64,000 nucleotides of DNA, from contig NZ_JAHFUW010000011.1 of assembly GCF_023264855.1 (NCBI RefSeq), positions 32,097-96,096 of the forward strand, given 5' to 3'. Below are positions 52,507 through 62,153 of the stretch, in pieces; the first letter of the stretch is position 1; every line of letters begins with the position of its first letter. This DNA comes from Herbiconiux sp. (GTDB lineage Bacteria > Actinomycetota > Actinomycetes > Actinomycetales > Microbacteriaceae). The notes under the pieces are model-generated. The model was given only the letters and a program-made list of their open reading frames with translations. It searched no databases and was not told the origin of the DNA. A program made the position numbers and the translations under genes.

Positions 52507-53967
52507 ATGGACTCTCACGATCTCCCCTCCCGCGCCCACGAGCGCCCGGCGCCGATGGCCGCGATTCCGCCGCGGCTCCTGGCCTCCTGGCAGCGCAGCG
52601 AACACTACGGTGTGCCGCTGGACGAGGTGCAGCCCGTGTTCTCGGGCACCTATGACGACGAGTCGCTGTTCTCCGAGTGCGGCCGGGAGGTTCTCGCCGA
52701 ACTGCACAACACCCTGGCGTCCGAGCCGGTCGGGCTGATGCTGACGGATGCCGACGGGCTCGTGCTCAACCGCCTGAGCGGCGACCAGCAGCTGCTGCAG
52801 GCCCTCGACCAGGTGCACCTCGCGCCCGGCTTCTCCTATTCCGAGCGCGCGGCCGGCACCAACGGGCTGGGGCTCGCGCTGGCCGATCGCGTTCCCTCGC
52901 TCGTGCGGGCCGACGACCACTACTCGCGCAGCCTGTGCGGCTACACCTGTGCGGCGGCCCCCATCTTCGATCCGGTAAGCGGGCGGCTGGAGGGTGCGGT
53001 GAACTTCACCACCTGGTCGGATGCCCGCTCCGAACTGCTGCTCGCCCTGGCCCAGACGGCGGCGACCTCGACCGCCAACCTGATGCTGGCCCGATCGCAC
53101 GGTCATCGACCGCGCCCGGCCTCGCGAGGTCAGGTCTTCCGCATCGAGGCGCTGAGTCAGGTGCCCGGGGCCGACGGGGACCTCGAGCTCTCCGACGCCT
53201 GGAGCGATGCCGTGAGCCGTGCGGTCGAGGCCCTCCGGGAGGGCCGAGTCGTGGCGGCGGTGGGCGAACGGGGCAGCGGACGCGCCAGCCTCTTGGCACA
53301 AGCGGAGCGCACGCTGAATCCGCGTGGCCGACTGCTCGCCGTGCGCGCCCCCGAGCCGCACGACGTCGAGTCCTGGTTGTCGTTCTGGACACCGGAGCTC
53401 TCCCGACCCGACGGCGGTTTCGTGATCTGCGACACCGACGACCTGCCCGTACCGGCCGCGGAGCGACTCCGCGAACTGATCGTCACGGCCCGTGGATCGT
53501 CGACCGGCGCCTACGGGATGTCGGCCGAGCACTTCGACGCGATCCCGGCCTCGCTCGCCTCCTTGGTCGACACGGTCGTGCAGGTGCCGCCCCTGCGGGA
53601 GCGGGTGAGCGACATCCTGCCGCTCGCCGCGCACCTCGCTCACCGGGTGCGCGGCCGGCAGGTCGATCTCACGCCCACGGCGGCGCGCGCGCTCACCGAC
53701 TACGCCTGGCCGGGCAACGTGGCCGAGCTCGCCACGGTGATGAAAGACGCGGCCGTCCGCACCGACGTGATCGACGCCCGCCCCCTGCCGCCGGAGCTGC
53801 TCTCGCGTGCCGAGCACCTGCCGCGCATCAAGGCGTTCGAGCGCGATGAGATGGTGCGCGTGCTCACCCGCCCGGGCGTCGGCATCGAAGACGCCGCCCG
53901 GGAACTGGGGATGAGCCGCGCCACCGTCTACCGCAAGATCGCGGTCTACGGCATCCGCCTGCCTTAG
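52507..53967 (+). CDS. GAF-domain transcriptional activator with Fis-type HTH (AcoR/MimR-like)
   Basis: PPRLLASWQRSEHYGVPLDEVQPVFSG, GAF domain, degenerate AAA region GERGSGRASLL, C-terminal GIEDAARELGMSRATVYRKIAVYGI. Confidence 0.88.
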   Translation: MDSHDLPSRAHERPAPMAAIPPRLLASWQRSEHYGVPLDEVQPVFSGTYDDESLFSECGREVLAELHNTLASEPVGLMLTDADGLVLNRLSGDQQLLQALDQVHLAPGFSYSERAAGTNGLGLALADRVPSLVRADDHYSRSLCGYTCAAAPIFDPVSGRLEGAVNFTTWSDARSELLLALAQTAATSTANLMLARSHGHRPRPASRGQVFRIEALSQVPGADGDLELSDAWSDAVSRAVEALREGRVVAAVGERGSGRASLLAQAERTLNPRGRLLAVRAPEPHDVESWLSFWTPELSRPDGGFVICDTDDLPVPAAERLRELIVTARGSSTGAYGMSAEHFDAIPASLASLVDTVVQVPPLRERVSDILPLAAHLAHRVRGRQVDLTPTAARALTDYAWPGNVAELATVMKDAAVRTDVIDARPLPPELLSRAEHLPRIKAFERDEMVRVLTRPGVGIEDAARELGMSRATVYRKIAVYGIRLP

Positions 53968-55043
53968 CGCCAGCCGAGGGCCGGGGCCACCTCGGTGAGG
54001 ATCGACTCGATGACGTGGGCGTTGTACTCCACTCCGAGCTGGTTCGGAACGGTGAGCAGCAGGGTGTCAGCCTCGGCGATCGCCTCGTCTTCGGCCAGCT
54101 GCTGGATCAGGCGTTCGGGCTCGGCGGCGTAGCTGCGGCCGAAGATGGCGCGCATGCTGGCGTCGATGTTGCCGATCTGGTCTTCACTGTCGCCGCTGCC
54201 GCCGAAGTAGGCACGGTCTTGGTTGTTCGTGATGGCGAAGATGCTGCGACTCACCGAGACCCGGGGCTCGAAGTCGTGCCCCGCATCCGCCCAGGCCGAC
54301 CGGAACTCGCGGATCTGCTCCGCCTGCTGCACGTGGAAGGGCTGACCCGTCTCGTCGACCTTGAGGGTCGAGGACTGCAGATTCATGCCGAGCTCCGCCG
54401 CCCAGCGTGCGGTGGCGTTCGAGGCCGCACCCCACCAGATGCGCTCGCGAAGGCCCTCGGAGTGCGGCTCGATGCGCAGCAGACCGGGCGGGTTCGGGAA
54501 CATCGGCCGCGGGTTCGGCTGCGCGAAGCCCTCGCCCTTCAGTACCTGGAGCAGCACCTTGGTGTGTTCACGCGCGAGGTCGGCGTCATCCTGACCCTCG
54601 GCCGGCTGGTAGCCGAAGTAGCGCCAACCCTCGATGACCTGCTCGGGTGATCCCCGGCTGATGCCGAGCTGCAGTCTGCCGCGCGAGATCAGGTCGGCCG
54701 CGCCCGCATCCTCGGCCATGTAGAGCGGGTTCTCGTAGCGCATGTCGATGACGCCGGTGCCGATCTCGATGGTCTTCGTGCGGGCGCCGACCGCGGCCAG
54801 CAGCGGGAACGGCGAACCGAGCTGCCGGGCGAAGTGGTGCACGCGGAAGTACGCGCCGTCCGCTCCCAGCTCTTCGGCGGCGACGGCGAGGTCGATCGAC
54901 TGGAGGAGGGTGTCGGAGGCGCTGCGCGTCTTCGACTGCGGCGACGGCGTCCAGTGTCCGAAGGAGAGGAAGCCGATGTTCTTGCGTTTCGTAGCGGTCA
55001 CAGCCGGTGCAACGCCGGACCGCGGATGCGCATTCCCGCTCAC
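53964..55043 (-). CDS. LLM-class flavin-dependent oxidoreductase
   Basis: NIGFLSFGHWTPSPQSKTRSASDTLLQSIDLAVAAEELGADGAYFRVHHFARQLGSPFPLLAAVGARTKTIEIGTGVIDMRYENPLYMAEDAGAADLISRGRLQLGISRGSPEQV; start uncertain. Confidence 0.92.
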   Translation of the reverse strand: MSGNAHPRSGVAPAVTATKRKNIGFLSFGHWTPSPQSKTRSASDTLLQSIDLAVAAEELGADGAYFRVHHFARQLGSPFPLLAAVGARTKTIEIGTGVIDMRYENPLYMAEDAGAADLISRGRLQLGISRGSPEQVIEGWRYFGYQPAEGQDDADLAREHTKVLLQVLKGEGFAQPNPRPMFPNPPGLLRIEPHSEGLRERIWWGAASNATARWAAELGMNLQSSTLKVDETGQPFHVQQAEQIREFRSAWADAGHDFEPRVSVSRSIFAITNNQDRAYFGGSGDSEDQIGNIDASMRAIFGRSYAAEPERLIQQLAEDEAIAEADTLLLTVPNQLGVEYNAHVIESILTEVAPALGWR

Positions 55044-56137
55044 ACACCCGCCTGTGCGGGGGCGGCCGGCTTCTCGGCGACGGCCACGCGCGCGCTGCGC
55101 GGCACGCCCCACCGCTTCAGGCACGGACGCCACCGCGGCGGGTTCGCCACCACGGCGGTGGGCGGCACCAGCTCGCGCGCGACGTAGCGCAGGATCAGCA
55201 GCGCCACCACGATGGTGACGATGGTCAGGATGTTCGCGAGGGCGCCGAACACGATCGCGTCGCCGATGGAGGGCACCGCGGTCTGCCCGATGGTGTTGCC
55301 GGTTCCCGAGCTGCGGGCCGCGCCGATCCCGTCGTGCACCGAGTGCAGCACCACGGCGATCAGCCAGCCGACGAACCCGGCGAGCGTCACGGCGCGACCG
55401 GCCCGGTGGGCGGCCAGCCAGATGAGCGAGGCGGCGATCGCCGTCCAGAGCGGATGCGGGATCTCCGCCACCCCACGCACCAGGCCGGCCAGCACGGTGC
55501 CGTTCTCACCGGTCGCGGAGGTGACGTAACCGAAGCCCTCCCACACACCGAAGGCGGCACCGGAGATCAGCACCATCAGCACGCCGGCGCGCGGATCGCC
55601 GAAGGTGCGCCGCGCGAACACCAGCAGCAGGAGCGGCAGCAGCAGCTTCGAGGTCTCCTCCACGGGCCCCGACAGCCAGAGGTCGGCTGCGAACGGCACG
55701 CCGAGCGCGGGTTCGAGCACCGGCTCGATCGCGTAGGCGACCAGGTTGGCGACCGCGCCCGACACCAGCCCCGCCCCCACGATCAGGCCGAGCCTCGGGA
55801 GTTCGCCGAAGCGCAGCAGGCGGTCGAAGAACAGGATCACCGCGGAGAGGATGGCGAGCATCCCGACGGCGGCGACGATCTTCCACCAGTCCGTGGTCGC
55901 CCCGTCGCCCAGGAAGCCGGCCCAGGCCACGAGCACCAGACCGACCACGAGCGACCAGAACCACGGACGCGCGGCGAACACGAACGGCCGGACCCTCCAC
56001 GGCGCCACCGCGCCGGACGGGTCGCCGGTGCGGGCCTGTCGGGTCCAGGCGGAGCCGTCCCACTCGCCGACGACATCGTGCCGCCCGGTCGCATACCACC
56101 CTGCCACGGCGGCTTCGGTCGTCGTCGGATGCTGCAT
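55040..56137 (-). CDS. PrsW family intramembrane metalloprotease with N-terminal DUF2510-like motif
   Basis: SGPVEETSKLLLPLLLLVFARRTF, AAFGVWEGFGYV, VVLHSVHDGIG; N-terminal GWYATGRHDVVGEWDGSAWTRQAR. Confidence 0.88.
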   Translation of the reverse strand: MQHPTTTEAAVAGWYATGRHDVVGEWDGSAWTRQARTGDPSGAVAPWRVRPFVFAARPWFWSLVVGLVLVAWAGFLGDGATTDWWKIVAAVGMLAILSAVILFFDRLLRFGELPRLGLIVGAGLVSGAVANLVAYAIEPVLEPALGVPFAADLWLSGPVEETSKLLLPLLLLVFARRTFGDPRAGVLMVLISGAAFGVWEGFGYVTSATGENGTVLAGLVRGVAEIPHPLWTAIAASLIWLAAHRAGRAVTLAGFVGWLIAVVLHSVHDGIGAARSSGTGNTIGQTAVPSIGDAIVFGALANILTIVTIVVALLILRYVARELVPPTAVVANPPRWRPCLKRWGVPRSARVAVAEKPAAPAQAGV

Positions 56138-56245
56138 CGTTCCCCCTGTGTCAGTCCCCGTGTGGATCGTCCCCTCGGCGTCCACCGTCGCCGGCGAGTC
56201 GTGTCGCCACGAAAACCCTATCGGTGCGATCACTAGGCTCGAGCC

Positions 56246-56497
56246 ATGCCGCAACACGACGATCCACGCCCCACCGAACAGCAGCTGGAGGCCTCCGAGC
56301 ACACCGAGAAGCGCTCGGTCGCCGGCGAGACCCGCTACTACGTCAAAGACTTCGAGAAGCACCTGAGGGCGTGGGGCCATCCGAACCCCGACGGGCTCGT
56401 GTCGTACTTCACCCCCGACGGGAAGTTCCATGCCGAGGGCGTCGAGCGCGAACACCAGCTGCAGATGATCGGCATCATCGGCGCGAGCGCGGTCTAG
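56246..56497 (+). CDS. Small hypothetical protein
   Basis: 83 aa MPQHDDPRPTEQQLEASEHTEKRSVAGETRYYVKDFEKHLRAWGHPNPDGLVSYFTPDGKFHAEG. Confidence 0.6.
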   Translation: MPQHDDPRPTEQQLEASEHTEKRSVAGETRYYVKDFEKHLRAWGHPNPDGLVSYFTPDGKFHAEGVEREHQLQMIGIIGASAV

Positions 56498-56567
56498 AGC
56501 GGCGGTTCGCCTGCGCCGTCACCGGCGCCATGGGCGCTGCTCGGCCGAGAACGAACAAGCAGCCCGG

Positions 56568-57611
56568 TCACGGGCTCGGCTGCTCGCGCCGGAACGTCGT
56601 GAGGCCCTGACGCGAGCGGGACGACGAGAGGCCACTGGCCTCAAGACGGCGCGTGATGATCGCCGGTAACGGCGGGATGGTCGGCGCGGTGCCCTTGGGA
56701 ACCCGTGCCATTCCGGCCACGAGCGACAGTTCGCGGCCGCCGGAGTGCACCTCCAGACGGGCGTAGTCGCCATCGCACCGCCACCGCAGCAGATCGATCT
56801 CGTCGAAGGACGCGTCGAGGGCCGTCGCGCCCGCACGCACGCGCAGCCGCTCGGGCCCGATCCGCAGTTCGCAGTTCACGCTGCGCCGGTGCAGCAGGGA
56901 CTTCAGGAGCAGGTACCCGGGGAGTGTGAGTCCGGCCCCGACGACGATGATCACGAGGCGCGGGCCGAGCCGTTCCGCCAGGTCGCCGGTGAGAATGAGC
57001 AGGGTCGCCGCGATGCCGCCGAACACCACGACGACGGCCGCGATCGCGAGCCCGAGCGTGCGCATCCGCAGGGGAACCGCCGGGAATCGCAGAAGCGACG
57101 CCTTGCCCTCGTGCTCCCACGCCGGGCCGGCCGGCGGAGCGACCCGCTGCGCCCGCGAGGACACCAGGGCGGTGACCCGCCCGATCAGGGTGATCCAGAT
57201 CCAGCCCGCCGCAGGAGCCGAGGCGAACTGCGCCACGGCGAAGGCGGCCTTCGCCGGATCGTCCAGGACATCGGCGAGCCCCGCCCCGAACGACACCATC
57301 GCCCAGAGCAGCACCCCGGCCAGCACTGCACCGATCACGTGCACCAGAGCGCCGAGGCCACGTCGTCGCATCCGGAGCGTCGCGTTCACGAACCCCGCAC
57401 CGCAGAGCCAGCCCCCGATGATGGCCAGGAGGAACGCCACGAACCCGATCTGCGGATCGGCTATGACCAGCGGCACGGATGCTCCGAGCAGCAGCGCTGC
57501 CCAGAGCCACGGATTGCCGAGGACGCGGCTGGCGAGCGAGCGCGACGCGCGTTCTTCGGGAACGGTTTCGGTTGGCGCTTCCCCTTGGGCGGGCCGGGCG
57601 GTGCGAGACAT
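56568..57611 (-). CDS. Multi-TM membrane protein of unknown function
   Basis: Several TM helices from LWAALLLGASVPLVIADPQIGFVAFLLAIIGGWLCGAGF onward. Confidence 0.75.
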   Translation of the reverse strand: MSRTARPAQGEAPTETVPEERASRSLASRVLGNPWLWAALLLGASVPLVIADPQIGFVAFLLAIIGGWLCGAGFVNATLRMRRRGLGALVHVIGAVLAGVLLWAMVSFGAGLADVLDDPAKAAFAVAQFASAPAAGWIWITLIGRVTALVSSRAQRVAPPAGPAWEHEGKASLLRFPAVPLRMRTLGLAIAAVVVVFGGIAATLLILTGDLAERLGPRLVIIVVGAGLTLPGYLLLKSLLHRRSVNCELRIGPERLRVRAGATALDASFDEIDLLRWRCDGDYARLEVHSGGRELSLVAGMARVPKGTAPTIPPLPAIITRRLEASGLSSSRSRQGLTTFRREQPSP

Positions 57612-57697
57612 CCCGACGAGTCTATTCAGGCATCTGCTCCGGTCTCCGCTCGGGTAGCGAGAGTCGCCGGTAGGGTGCCCGGTGGGCCGATGCGGTG

Positions 57698-57766
57698 AAA
57701 AAAGCTGCAAATAACGCCGACCGGGGCCGTATATGAGGTCGGTCAGCGTTATTTGCAGCCTTTTTT
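57698..57766. repeat. Long intergenic hairpin with internal A/T tracts
   Basis: AAAAAAGCTGCAAATAACGC ... GCGTTATTTGCAGC-C-TTTTTT; 14-bp perfect core plus 6-bp A/T extension past one bulge. Confidence 0.85.
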
Positions 57767-57783
57767 GACCATGACCCGCTCGC

Positions 57784-59490
57784 TCAGGGCGTGCGCGGCG
57801 GCGAGGTGCGGCACGGGTGGAGCTGCTCGAAGGCGGCGGCCAGCGCGAGCAGCCGCGCGTCCGCGTAGGCGGGCCCGGCGAAGGTGAGGCCGATCGGCAT
57901 GCCGATGTCGCGCAGGTCTCCCATCGGCACGGTCACCGTGGGGATGCCCAGGTGGCGGATCGCGAGGTTGCCGTTCGCGACCCAGACGCCGTTCTGCCAG
58001 CCGGCGTCGGCCGAGGCGGGGTTCACGTCCATGTCGGCGGGCCCCACGTCGGCCACGGCCGGGAAGATCACCGCGTCCAGGCTGAGCCCCCGCATCCACT
58101 CCTCCAGGTCGAGGCGGCGGGTCTCCTCGAGTCCGCGCACGCCGTCGGCCAGCGCCGGGATGTCGGTGAACGCGTCGTATGGATGCTCGCGCACCTGCTC
58201 CGGATACGTCGCGATGTCGTCGTCGAAGCCGTCGTACCGGTCGGGCAGCGCACCGTCGGGGTGCGGGAAGATGCGGCTTCCGTCGACGCCGTCGAGCGAG
58301 CCGAGCGCGGGGTCGCCGTTGGCGCGCAGGAAGTCGTCCCAGGCCCAGGCGGACAGGTCGACGATCTCCCGCCGGAGGTACTCGGGCGACACGAGACCGC
58401 GCGTGGCGAGGGTGGGCGCGCCGGCCCGGTCGCCCTCGTAGTTGCTGACGGCGGGGAAGTCGACCTCGACCACCGTGGCTCCGGCCGCCTCGAGCGCCGC
58501 ACGCGCGGCGGCGAACAGCTCGAGCGAGCTGGGCCGCGGCTCGATCCGCCGCCCTGTGGGGCCGCCGATGCCGGTCGCGCCGACACCGGCCTGCTCGTCC
58601 GTTCCCAGGTACATCCGGGGTACGCCGAACCGCACGCCCTCGAGAGCCGCACGCGCCTCTCCCTGTGTGGCCGGCGCGAGGCCGGTGAACGACGGCGGGC
58701 GGATGCTCGACGCAGCCGGCACGGGAATCCACGGCTGCGCCCGCCAGAAGTCGCCGCGCCGATCCGGGTCGTCGTGCACCACGACATCGAGCACCTCGAG
58801 CAGATCAGCCATCGTGCGCGCGTGCGGCACCACCACATCCATCGTGGGCACGAGCGGCCAGTTGCCGCGCACCGAGATGACCCCGCGCGAGGGCGTGTAG
58901 GCGCACAGGGCGTTGTTCGACGCCGGCGCCCGGCCGCTGGACCAGGTCTCCTCGGCCAGCCCGAACGCCGCGAAGCTCGCCGCCGTCGCGGTGCCCGAGC
59001 CGTTGGAGGAGCCCGATGCGAACGCCGAGCTGAGATAATCGCCGTTGTAGGGGCTCTCGGCACGGCCGTAGAGGCCGCGCTGCATGCCGCCGTTCGCCAT
59101 CGGGGGCATGTTCGTGAGGCCGAGGCAGATCGCGCCGGCCGCCCGCAGCCGTTCGATGGTGAAGGCGTCGCGCATCGCCCGCAGGTCGGCGAACGCCGGA
59201 CTGCCGGCGGCGGCCGTGAGACCGCGCACCAGGTAGCTGTCCTTGGCGGTGTACGGGATGCCGTCGAGGGGGCCGAGCACGCGGCCTTCCCGGCGCCGGG
59301 CATCCGAGGCCTGCGCCTCCTCGAGCGCGTCGGGGTTGAGCACCACCATCGCGTTCAGCACCGGACCGCCGCGGTCGAACCTCTCGATGCGGTCGAGATA
59401 GACGTTCACCAGGTCGACGGCCGTCGCCCGGCCGGTCTCCAGCGCTCTGCGCAGCTCGGCGATCGAGGCTTCGACGACTTCGATACTCAT
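57784..59490 (-). CDS. Amidase (amidase signature family)
   Basis: GPLDGIPYTAKDSYLVRGLTAAAGSPAF, SSAFASGSSNGSGTATAASFAAFGLAEETWSSGRAPASNNALCAYTPSRGVIS. Confidence 0.92.
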   Translation of the reverse strand: MSIEVVEASIAELRRALETGRATAVDLVNVYLDRIERFDRGGPVLNAMVVLNPDALEEAQASDARRREGRVLGPLDGIPYTAKDSYLVRGLTAAAGSPAFADLRAMRDAFTIERLRAAGAICLGLTNMPPMANGGMQRGLYGRAESPYNGDYLSSAFASGSSNGSGTATAASFAAFGLAEETWSSGRAPASNNALCAYTPSRGVISVRGNWPLVPTMDVVVPHARTMADLLEVLDVVVHDDPDRRGDFWRAQPWIPVPAASSIRPPSFTGLAPATQGEARAALEGVRFGVPRMYLGTDEQAGVGATGIGGPTGRRIEPRPSSLELFAAARAALEAAGATVVEVDFPAVSNYEGDRAGAPTLATRGLVSPEYLRREIVDLSAWAWDDFLRANGDPALGSLDGVDGSRIFPHPDGALPDRYDGFDDDIATYPEQVREHPYDAFTDIPALADGVRGLEETRRLDLEEWMRGLSLDAVIFPAVADVGPADMDVNPASADAGWQNGVWVANGNLAIRHLGIPTVTVPMGDLRDIGMPIGLTFAGPAYADARLLALAAAFEQLHPCRTSPPRTP

Positions 59491-59517
59491 GATGCGGCAC
59501 TCATGATGCGGCGCCCG

Positions 59518-60558
59518 TCACGATGCCCCGACGACCGCGGGCTGCTGCTGCGTGATGCAATGGATGCCGCCGCCGCGGGCGAAGATCTCCCGCGCGTCGA
59601 CCGTCACGACCTCGCGCCCCGGGTATACGGAGGCGAGGATCTCCGCAGCCCGTGCATCCGCCGTCTCCTCGCCGAACCCGCAGGCGATCACCGCGCCGTT
59701 CAGCACGTAGTGGTTCACGTAGCTCCAGTCGACGAAGCCGTGGGCGTCGCGCAGGGTCGCGGGCGCCGGCAGCTCGACGATCTCGAACGAGCGGCCCGCC
59801 GCATCCGTCTGCCCGGCGAGGGCGTCGCGGATCTCCCCCATCACGACGTGGTCCGGATGCTCGGGGTCGGGTTGGGCGTGCAGCAGCAGGCGGCCGGGTG
59901 AGGGCATCGCCGCCACGATGTCGACGTGCCCGTTCGTGCCGAAGTCGTCGTAGTCGCGGGTGAGACCGCGCGGCAGCCAGACCGCGTGCGTGGCGCCGAT
60001 CGTGCGGCGCATCTCCGCCTCCACGCGCTGCTTGTCGGCGAACGGGTTGCGGTTCGGGTCGAGCTGCACCGTCTCGGTCAGCAGCACCGTGCCCTCGGCG
60101 TCGACGTGGATGCCGCCGCCCTCGTTCACGAGCAGCGAATCGATCAGCTCCGCTCCGGCCAGGCCCGCGACGAAGCGGCCGTGCTCGGCCGACTTCTGCC
60201 ACGCGGCCCAGGCGGGCGCGCCCCAGCCGTTGAAGATCCAGTCGACCGCGCCGAGCACACCCGGGCGCTCGTCGTCGAGCACGAAGGTGGGGCCCGAGTC
60301 GCGCATCCAGAACTCGTCGACCGGGGTCTCGTGCAGCTGGATCGCGCCGTCCAGCAGACGTCGCGCGTGACCGATCTCGGCGGGATCCACCAGCATCGAC
60401 ACCGGCTCGAACGCCGCGACCGCGTTGGCCACCGCCGACCAGGCCGCGTAGCCCGCCTCCTTCTCGGCATCCGTCGCGCCCAGGGTCTCGCCCTCGCGGG
60501 GGAAGGTCATCCAGGTGCGCTCGTGCGGGGATCCCTCGGCGGGCATCGTCCAGGTCAT
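59518..60558 (-). CDS. aguA: Agmatine deiminase/peptidylarginine deiminase family
   Basis: MPAEGSPHERTWMTFPREGETLG, EFWMRDSGPTFVLDDERPGVLGAVDWIFNGWG, NEGGGIHVDAEGTVLLTETVQLDPNRNP, GGGIHCITQQQP. Confidence 0.93.
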   Translation of the reverse strand: MTWTMPAEGSPHERTWMTFPREGETLGATDAEKEAGYAAWSAVANAVAAFEPVSMLVDPAEIGHARRLLDGAIQLHETPVDEFWMRDSGPTFVLDDERPGVLGAVDWIFNGWGAPAWAAWQKSAEHGRFVAGLAGAELIDSLLVNEGGGIHVDAEGTVLLTETVQLDPNRNPFADKQRVEAEMRRTIGATHAVWLPRGLTRDYDDFGTNGHVDIVAAMPSPGRLLLHAQPDPEHPDHVVMGEIRDALAGQTDAAGRSFEIVELPAPATLRDAHGFVDWSYVNHYVLNGAVIACGFGEETADARAAEILASVYPGREVVTVDAREIFARGGGIHCITQQQPAVVGAS

Positions 60559-61985
60559 CGGGGCTCCTTCGCGGTCATCGTGTCGAGGATCATCGTGAGG
60601 TCGTCGATGCTCGTGCGCGGGTTCAGGATGGCGAACCGGGCGTTCGGCCGGCCGTGGTGGGCGCTCGGCGTCACGAACGCGGTCTGCTGATCGAGCAGGC
60701 GGGCCGACCAGGCCGAGTAGTCCGCCTTCTCCCAGCCGTCGCGCTCGAACACCACGACCGACAGCTGGGGCGGACGCACCAGCGAGAACCCGGGCCGCTC
60801 CGCGATGATCTGCGCGATGCGCTGCGCCAGAGCGAGCGATTCGGTGATCGCCTCGCGGTAGGCCGCCGCGCCGTAGGTGGCGAGCGAGAACCACAGCGGC
60901 ATACCACGGGGCCGCCGGGTGAGGTGCGCGGCGAAGTCGGACGGGCTCCAGTCACCGGCCTCGGTGAGGGTGTCGAGGTAGGCGGCGTGCTGGGTGTGCG
61001 CCCGGCGGCCCAGCTCCGGATCGCGGTAGAGCAAGGCGCAGGCGTCGAAGGGCGCGAACAGCCACTTGTGCGGATCGACCACGAGCGAGTCGGCGCGCTC
61101 CACGCCCGAGAAGCGCGGGCGGGCATCCGGAGACAGCATCGCCGAGAGCCCGTAGGCGCCGTCGACGTGGAACCACACGCCGTGCCGGGCCGCCGCCTCG
61201 CCGATCGCGGCGAGGTCGTCGACGATGCCGAAGTTGGTGGTGCCGCCGGTCGCCACCACGGCGAACACGCTGTCGCCGTGCCGCTCGAGGGCCTCGTCGA
61301 CGGCGGGCCCGCGCAGCACGCCGTCGTCGTCGACGGGAACCGCGACGACCTCCACGTCCATCACCCGCGCCGCCGAGGCGATCGAGGAGTGCGCCTCGGC
61401 GCTGCAGACCACCCGCCACCGGTCGGGAGCGGGCCGTCCAGCCTCACGCCCGTTCTCGCGGGCGGTCTCCCGCGCCGCCACGAGCGCCGAGAGATTGCCG
61501 AGGGTTCCGCCCTGCACGAAGACGCCGCCCGCACCCGCCGGCAGGCCGAACTCCGTCGCGAGCCAGCGCAGCACCTCGTTCTCGGCGTGCACCGCTCCCG
61601 CACCCTCGAGCCACGAGCCGCCGTACAGCGCACTGGCCGACACGACCACGTCGAATGCGGCGGCCGCCTTCGACGGGGCGCTCGGGATGAACGAGAGGTA
61701 CCGCGGGTCTTCGGTGGTGATGCAGGCCGGCGCCAGGATGTGCTCGAAGATCGACAGCGCCCGGGCCCCGCCGATCCCCTGCTCGGTGATGGTGGGGCCC
61801 GCCAGTCGGCTCAGCTCGGCCGGCGACTGCGGCTTGTCCAGCGGCGTGTCCTCGGTGAGCAGGCGCGCGCGCGCGTAGCCGAGCACGCGATCGACGATGT
61901 CGCGGTTCTCGTCGGTCACGTCGTGCATCCGCGACGCCGATACGACGGGTGGCAGTGAGCGTGACGTGGGCAGTTCAGTGGGCAT
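60555..61985 (-). CDS. Pyridoxal-dependent decarboxylase (group II)
   Basis: GVFVQGGTLGNLSALVAAR, FHVDGAYGLSAML, DSLVVDPHKWLFAPFDACALLYRD. Confidence 0.92.
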   Translation of the reverse strand: MPTELPTSRSLPPVVSASRMHDVTDENRDIVDRVLGYARARLLTEDTPLDKPQSPAELSRLAGPTITEQGIGGARALSIFEHILAPACITTEDPRYLSFIPSAPSKAAAAFDVVVSASALYGGSWLEGAGAVHAENEVLRWLATEFGLPAGAGGVFVQGGTLGNLSALVAARETARENGREAGRPAPDRWRVVCSAEAHSSIASAARVMDVEVVAVPVDDDGVLRGPAVDEALERHGDSVFAVVATGGTTNFGIVDDLAAIGEAAARHGVWFHVDGAYGLSAMLSPDARPRFSGVERADSLVVDPHKWLFAPFDACALLYRDPELGRRAHTQHAAYLDTLTEAGDWSPSDFAAHLTRRPRGMPLWFSLATYGAAAYREAITESLALAQRIAQIIAERPGFSLVRPPQLSVVVFERDGWEKADYSAWSARLLDQQTAFVTPSAHHGRPNARFAILNPRTSIDDLTMILDTMTAKEPR

Positions 61986-62153
61986 CGGGACCTCCGATTG
62001 CTCACGATACCGACCCGCGCATCCGGCGACCGGCCCTTGGCGTCGCGACCGGCCGAAACGCAGGTTTCTTGCGCACGACGAGCGAAGTCATCGCCGGTCG
62101 CGGCGGAATCCCCCGGGAGACCGACCATCGGGGCACCTCGATAAGATCGACGG

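Noticed and set aside
57817-59901. 694-aa plus-strand ORF
   Set aside because: Antisense to the amidase and agmatine deiminase genes
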